Positions 7,940 through 12,489 of a stretch of DNA of 12,489 nucleotides are shown here, piece after piece. Below the pieces are notes generated by a model. The model saw only the letters and a program-made list of their open reading frames with translations. It was not told where the DNA came from and did no database searches. Origin of the DNA: Polyrhizophydium stewartii (lineage: Eukaryota > Chytridiomycota > Chytridiomycetes > Rhizophydiales). The position numbers and the translations under genes were made by a program. Location: assembly GCA_027604665.1 (NCBI GenBank), contig JADGIZ010000514.1, positions 1 to 12,489 on the forward strand. The letters run 5' to 3'. How positions within the stretch are numbered: the stretch's first letter is position 1; every line of letters starts with the position of its first letter.

Positions 7940-10233
7940 ATGATCCAAACCACGACACCGCACATCGATCGCGCGCTGCTGAATCCAAAGTGCGTCGCCG
8001 GCCGCCGGCAGCCGGCGCGCGGGCTGTGGCGCGGCTGACGGCGACCGCGCATCGCAGATTCGATGGGTTCAAGCTGTCGACGCAGCTGCTCGCCGTGACG
8101 GCGGCGCCGCTGCCGCGTCCGCTCAGCGGCTTGCTGCCCGCGTGCCCGTTCCGGCTGCTGGAGCTGTTTGGCCGCCTCAACCGCCTGACGGCTGGCCCGG
8201 ACGGCCGGTCGGCGCTGTTTGTGGACGGCCGCGCGCGCGCAGTCATGCTCGTGGATCTGGTGCGTCCCCGCCCGGTCCGGCCCGTCCCCCGGCGCCATTG
8301 AGGCGCAGCGCCCGCCCCGCTCGAGCCGAGGCCTCGGTGTGCGCCGCCGTCGAACACCGCGGAAGCTGACGCGGCATTGCAGCACGACACGCTGCGCGTG
8401 ACGCAGCTGCATGCACTGCAGGCGCCGGACCCAGCCGGCTCGCCCGGGCGCGCGGCGGCGGCGGCGGCCAGCGCACGCTTGCGGCACCCGCCGTCGGTTG
8501 TCTTGGCGACGCCGCGCCTCATGCTGGTCTCGGACGGCGTCGGCTCGCTCGAGGTCTTTGAGCTCGACGCCGCGTCGCGCTCCGCAACCCGCCTGGCGTC
8601 CGTCCACAGCCCGCGCCGCAGCGAGCTGCCGACGCACGGCATGTTCGTCTGGGCCGCGTGCGAACTCGCCGACGGCGAGCTGCTCGTGTGCGTGCAGAGT
8701 GCTTTTGAGGTCGACACGGGCGCCGCGCCGGGCAGCCACCGGCCGAGCAAGCAGATCCGGTTCATGCTCGACCTTCTTCGAGTGCAGATCCCACGCCACC
8801 ACCACAGTCATCACCACCACCAGCACCACCAGCATCACCATGCAGAGAATCAGAATGGCGACCAAATGCACGCAGATTATCACGCGTGCAGCAAGAATGT
8901 GATAGCCGACGTGGTCATGTCCCTCCAAGGCGACTCTGCGCCGTACTTTGTCCAGATTGAGCCCGACGAGCCAGCCATCTGCGTCGGCGCGCCGTCGGCG
9001 TTTGAGCCACTGATTGTGGCGACTGACGCGGATCCAAGCGCGGCACTGTCGAGCGATATTGTGCCCTCAGTTGCGCCTGGGTCCGTTGCCGAGGTGCCCG
9101 ACGCGATGTTGGTGGCCGGCGACGTGGCGGCGATACCTGCGCTTCCGCCATACGCATGGTCTCAAGCGGGCGACGAAGTCACGGTGTATGTGCACCTTGC
9201 GCGCGCGCCGGTCGACAAGACGGATCTGCGCATTCTGTTCCACGACTCGCGCATCTCGGTGCGGTCGCTGCGCAGCGAGACGCCGCTGCTCGAAGGGCCG
9301 CTCTTTGACAGCATCCAGTCGTCCGAGTGTCTTTGGACTCTGGAAAGGTCGCATCTGATCACGCTGTATATGCCCAAGCGCAACGCCAACACACGCTGGC
9401 CGCACTTGTTTGAACATGACGACGGGGTGCTTGAGACGCTCGATTCCAACACGCTGGCCGAGTTCCGGGAGCGCATGGCCAAGTACCATGGCCCGGGCGA
9501 CGGCGCCGCAAGCCCGCAGCGCGCGGCGTTCCGGGCGGCCGGATCCGCGGCCGCCGATGCTGCCGATGATACCATGCTCGGGGGCAGCGCACACACGCGC
9601 TTTCAGACGGTCACGGAGCGGCAGGAGAGCGTTGACTTTGAGGGCGCCTCGTTCTGTGTCGGGCGGTTTGCCGTGCTTCAGGCGCATGCGGGCGAGCACA
9701 CCCGCAAGCGCAGCCATTTTGCGAGCGACTCGCGCTGCTCATCGCCGCACGCCCCGGCAGCCGTGCGGTGCGCACAGACGCACCAGTCGCTCATGCCCGG
9801 GCTGACGTGGCTGGGGCCGGTGCTCGGCGTACCGCCGACAGATCCGACGCAGGGCTCCGAGGCAGATCCCGCGGGGTTTGTGGCGCAGTCGGACGTGGAT
9901 GGCCTTGTGTTTGGGCTTGCGTCGCAGATGCGCTTTGCGCACGTGGGCACCGTGTCGGCGCTCGGGTTCGTGCAGGCCAGCAAGCGTGACAAGAAGCTCG
10001 TGTGCGTGTCGCGCGACGTGGCGTATGCGTTTGTGCTCGAGTCGAGGCAGTATCTGTACATCTACGAGCGCGACCAGCCGGGACAGGCGACGGCGCGCCA
10101 GCTTGTTGTTGATCTGGCGGCGGCCGCAGCGGCGGCCGGGTCCGATGCGGGCGCCGTGCTTGGCATGGCGCAGCTGGGGCCGAGTGCGTTTGGCGTGCTG
10201 ACCGAGCGCGGCGTCGTCGCCGTTGCCCTGTGA
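7940..10233 (+). CDS. NUDCD1: NudC domain-containing protein 1 (NUDCD1/CML66) homologue
   Basis: Exons are 7940-7989, 8058-8259 and 8383-10233, giving 700 residues (human NUDCD1 has about 580). NudC-family proteins carry a p23-like CS domain and act as Hsp90-associated co-chaperones; NUDCD1 flanks it with beta-propeller-like sequence. The N-terminus RALLNPKFDGFKLS, created by the first splice, matches the human LLDPRFEGYKLS. The CS domain is at about 341-430, with EVTVYVHLARAPVDKTDLRI, LLEGPLF, SIQSSECLWTLE and TRWPHLFEHDD. The hallmark ALGFVQASKRDKK lies at about 610-622, followed by YAFVLESRQYLYIYER. A His-rich insertion at 223-237 sits between propeller strands. The extra length comes from this insertion and from Ala-rich loops. 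An in-frame stop upstream fixes the start. It looks intact. Confidence 0.93.
8797..8841 (+). repeat. CAC/CAT/CAG tract encoding a His-rich loop in NUDCD1
   Basis: Fifteen codons encode 12 His with interspersed Ser and Gln (residues 223-237), followed by an Asn/Gln/His-rich stretch to about residue 256. Mixed codons mean it is not a pure trinucleotide repeat. It lies where human NUDCD1 has a variable Lys/Asn-rich loop. Confidence 0.85.
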
Positions 10234-10244
10234 GCCGAGGCGCA

Positions 10245-11066
10245 ATGAACTCTGGATCGCCAGCTTTGCCTGGAACCCGACAGAGCCAGTCGATGGACGC
10301 AAGCGGCATGGGGGCCAGCGCAAGCGGGATGCACTCGGCGCGGACAGACGCCGGACAAGCAGAGGCAATAGCAGGGGCCGGAGGGGCGGCGGCCGGGGCA
10401 GCCGGGGCAGCAGGAGGATCCGAGCCGGGAGCGCAGGCGCACCCCAAGGGACGGCTGCTCGGGGTCGACGCCGACGCCGACGCTGGGCCGCGGCCGCCGC
10501 GCTTTGGCCGGACCTGGCTGGGCCAGTCGCCCACGCGGAGGGGCTCGGGCGGGCCGGCGGGCGCTGCGGCAGCGGAGGCAGGCGCTGAGGCGCTGGCAGC
10601 CGAGCAGGCCAAGCTGCGACTCAACCGCGAGCAAGAGGACGGCGGCGCCATTGGCGCAGGGCACTGGGAGCAGCAGCGCCAGGCATGGCGGGCGAGCCAC
10701 CGGCCGTACGACCCGCAGGCCGCCGCCTCGCAGGCGTTCCGGTCGCACCCGGCTCTCGTCGACGTCAACGAGACGCACTACGAGGCCGTTTACCAGTCGC
10801 TCATCACCGGCCGGCGCTTCACCCAGGGCGTGCCGCTGTCGTTTGTGACGACGATCCTGGTGAGCCGCGGCGGCGGCTTGGGGGCGACATGGCCCTTGGC
10901 CAGCGCGGTTCCGTAGCGGCTCCCCATCGGCGCACCGAGGGGAGGCTGCCGTGTGGCGGATGGCTGACTGGACGGCTCGGCATGCTCGCAGATACACGGG
11001 TGGCGCAAGGAAGGCATGGTGCCCATGGACTGGCCGCCGCTGGCGCCGGGCGAGGGCAGCAGATGA
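10245..11066 (+). CDS. DUF4050 / Gag1-like clamp domain protein
   Basis: Exons are 10245-10859 and 10992-11066, giving 229 residues. The first 135 residues are Ala/Gly-rich and low-complexity. The conserved part runs from about 140: HWEQQRQAWRASHRPYD, then HPALVDVNETHYEAVYQSL, then GVPLSFVTTIL spliced to IHGWRKEGMVPMDWPP. This order (a W-xx-RR-W element, an E-xx-Y-x-x-VYxxL element, and a GW-K-x-G-x-xP ending) is that of the fungal family formerly DUF4050, now called Gag1-like clamp. Its molecular role here is unknown to me, and I assign no function. Intron 10860-10991 has GTGAGC, GCTGAC and GCAG. The start is only 11 bases after the NUDCD1 stop; downstream Met codons at residues 17, 22 and 29 are alternatives. 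Confidence 0.78.
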
Positions 11067-11337
11067 TTGAGCGTTCTGCCGCCGCCGATGCCGCCGCCGC
11101 CGGCCTGCCCTCGTTCCCACGCCCTCTGCGCTGTGGCACCCTGTTCTTGGCAGGCCGGGACTCGAGGGTGCTGCGCTTGCTGAGCCGATTCCCGCTGCCG
11201 CGATGCCCTCGACAAACCCCGCAGCCTCGGCAGCCGCACGCCCATGTGGGCGCACGCATTCTCACATGCACGCACTCTCACACACGCACGCACGCTCGCA
11301 ACTCCGACATGTGCTCGATTAAATGCCCAAGGCAATC
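11067..11337. other. Convergent intergenic region with CA-rich simple sequence
   Basis: This 271-bp gap lies between the stops of two converging genes. A CACGCA/CTCACA-type simple-sequence tract covers about 11248-11300, followed by a small A/T island (GATTAAATG near 11317-11325). It must hold the 3' untranslated regions of both genes. There is no clear AATAAA on either strand. Confidence 0.6.
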
Positions 11338-12395
11338 TCACTCGCCTGGAGGAGGCTGTCCGCGGGCAGGCCCCGCGGCGGAACCGCCCGACGGCCCCTG
11401 CGGCGCATACGGATAGGCTTCTGCAGGCGGAACAGCATCGTATGGCACCGGCTGCGGTGCCAGGCCGTGTGCAGGGTCGACGGGCGATGCGATCGGCACG
11501 CCATCAGGCCCGATGGGAAGGACAGGCGGTGCGCCGACTGCACTGGGCGGCATCGCGGCCGACGACGGCTCGCCCATCTCCGAGTAGAGCGGCAGCGGCT
11601 CCTCGTACGGCAGCGCTTCATCTGCGTCGGGTGGGGCTCTGCGACGTCAGCCGGCCGCCCCTGGCTCGCAGTCGCGCACAGCGGCGGTCAAGCCGCTCTT
11701 GCCTGTGATGCGCGAGCGAAGCTGGAGGAATGCCGATGCAAACTCGAAGCCGCCGCCTTCGTTGAAGATGAACTTGACCGAGAGCGGGGCGGGCGGCCGG
11801 CCATGGACGATCTGGGCGGCGGCCGTGCGTCAGAGCCAGGTCGGCGTGCCGGCAGCGGTGGTGGGAGAAGCCGTACCAAGTCTGCCGCGGCTTCGTACCG
11901 GTTGGCCGAGAACCAGGGCTGCACCAGCTTGCCAGACCTGCGTCTGCGGGTCAGCCTGCAGCCGGCTCCCCCCCCCCGCGGCGTGGGGCCGATGCACGCA
12001 CTGCAGCTTGACCAGCGGCACCGCAAAGGTTGTGAGATACGGCAGCGCCGGGCGTGCAATATAGACGACTCGCATGTTGGCTGGCGGTGGACGTTGCTGT
12101 CAGCGGCCGCCGCAAGCGCCTGGGGGGGGTGGGCGCCCGCCGACCGGGCCGCGCGCACTCAGGACAAGCTCGCCCGACTGCGCGTAGACGTTGTTGGCGT
12201 CGCCGGGATAGCCGCTGCCTGACTCGACCTCGAGCCGCACGCCGCCTGCGCTTGTCGCCGGGCAGTCAGCGGCTGAAGGCGCCATGTCCCGACCAGCGGC
12301 CGCCGCGGCCCACCCTGGACGACAAACGTCTTCTCGTCCGTGTTCAGGGCCAGGGTTCCCCCTGGCGTGAGCGCTGTGCTGTTGATGGCGGCCAT
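11338..12395 (-). CDS. WBP2-like protein (GRAM domain, proline-rich tail; UPF0664 relative)
   Basis: Exons on the complement are 12395-12314, 12245-12159, 12080-12002, 11937-11877, 11811-11703 and 11621-11338, giving 233 residues. WBP2 binds WW-domain proteins through a Pro-rich tail; fission yeast has a stress-induced relative (UPF0664). The first five exons form the GRAM/PH-like fold: GELVLTNMRVVYI at about 52-64, AVPLVKLQSGKLVQPWFSANRYE at about 76-98 (shown in parts: VPLVKLQ, QPWFSANRYE), and NEGGGFEFASAFLQLR at about 120-135. The tail (140-233) is Pro/Ala-rich with PLPLYSEMG and PVPYDAVPP but no exact PPxY. Introns 1-4 are GT-AG with CTGAC. Intron 5 has no usable GT donor in phase and is called as GC-AG at 11622-11702. 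The start Met is the first in the exon. Function here is inferred from family only. Confidence 0.83.
11622..11702 (-). other. Candidate GC-AG intron 5 of the WBP2-like gene
   Basis: Exon 5 ends ACAG and is followed by GCAAGA, close to the known GC-donor consensus AG|GCAAG. CTGAC lies about 28 bases before the CAG acceptor. Without splicing the frame stops at a TGA overlapping that CTGAC. The only GT donor between them is in the wrong phase for all plausible acceptors. Confidence 0.55.
11968..11977. repeat. C10 homopolymer within WBP2-like intron 3
   Basis: There are ten consecutive C on the plus strand. A second run, eight G at 12122-12129, lies in intron 2. Both are noncoding and could be miscounted in the assembly without affecting the protein. 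Confidence 0.8.
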
Positions 12396-12489
12396 TCTGA
12401 TTGTGTGGGGAAGTCTGTTGCGCCGGTAGTGCGCGCCATATGTGCGGCATGGAATGAAGCAAAGACAAGGCGCGGCGAAGCCCTATATT

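Noticed and set aside
8782..8844. The His-rich segment as an unspliced intron
   Set aside because: It has no CTGAC and no GTGCG/GTRAG donor, and the possible GT and AG pairs do not preserve the frame. The frame is open and family residues continue on both sides.
7180..8928. A 582-codon complement frame spanning BUD22 and the NUDCD1 homologue
   Set aside because: It overlaps BUD22 in a different frame and runs antisense to NUDCD1 exons. The translation has no family features.
1..12489. tRNA, rRNA, transposon, CRISPR or viral sequences
   Set aside because: I looked for these on both strands and saw no cloverleaf, terminal repeat, transposase motif or regular spacer array.

Overview
This window is nuclear DNA from a fungus, most likely a basidiomycete with a compact, very GC-rich genome (perhaps a yeast-like Ustilaginomycotina such as a Malassezia relative; that placement is inference). 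Seven protein genes of eukaryotic families are packed close together on both strands. At least 22 short introns, mostly 36-180 bp, interrupt them. Nearly every intron has a GTGCG-type donor and a CTGAC branch-site motif, which is typical of basidiomycetes. There are no bacterial signals, mobile elements, CRISPR arrays or RNA genes that I can support.

Layout, left to right. (1) 1-1746, +: the 3' part of a Sho1-type osmosensor, with a membrane domain, a long Ser/Pro linker and a C-terminal SH3 domain. The gene begins before the window, and one stretch near membrane segment 4 cannot be resolved. (2) 2022-3884, +: complete homogentisate 1,2-dioxygenase in five exons with all iron ligands. (3) 3885-4577: spacer with an AATAAA poly(A) signal and simple repeats. 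(4) 4578-5903, +: Qb-SNARE most like the NPSN/Vti1 group, tail-to-tail with (5) 6055-7892, -: Bud22/SRFBP1-type ribosome-biogenesis protein. (6) 7940-10233, +: NudC-domain-containing protein 1 (NUDCD1) homologue with a CS domain, divergent from BUD22 across only 47 bp. (7) 10245-11066, +: small protein with a DUF4050/Gag1-like clamp domain, starting 11 bp after the NUDCD1 stop. (8) 11338-12395, -: WBP2-like GRAM protein in six exons, convergent with gene 7; its last intron appears to be GC-AG.

The genes do not form a pathway. They are ordinary housekeeping loci: osmosensing, tyrosine catabolism, vesicle fusion, ribosome assembly and chaperone-like functions. I found no convincing undescribed multi-gene system. 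The points of interest are local: extreme compaction, the uniform branch site, tiny in-frame introns, a possible GC-AG intron, a duplicated Bud22 C-terminal motif, a His-rich insertion in the NUDCD1 homologue, the SNARE subtype, and an unresolved frame problem in the Sho1-type gene. All exon boundaries were worked out by eye from reading frame, splice motifs and remembered family features.
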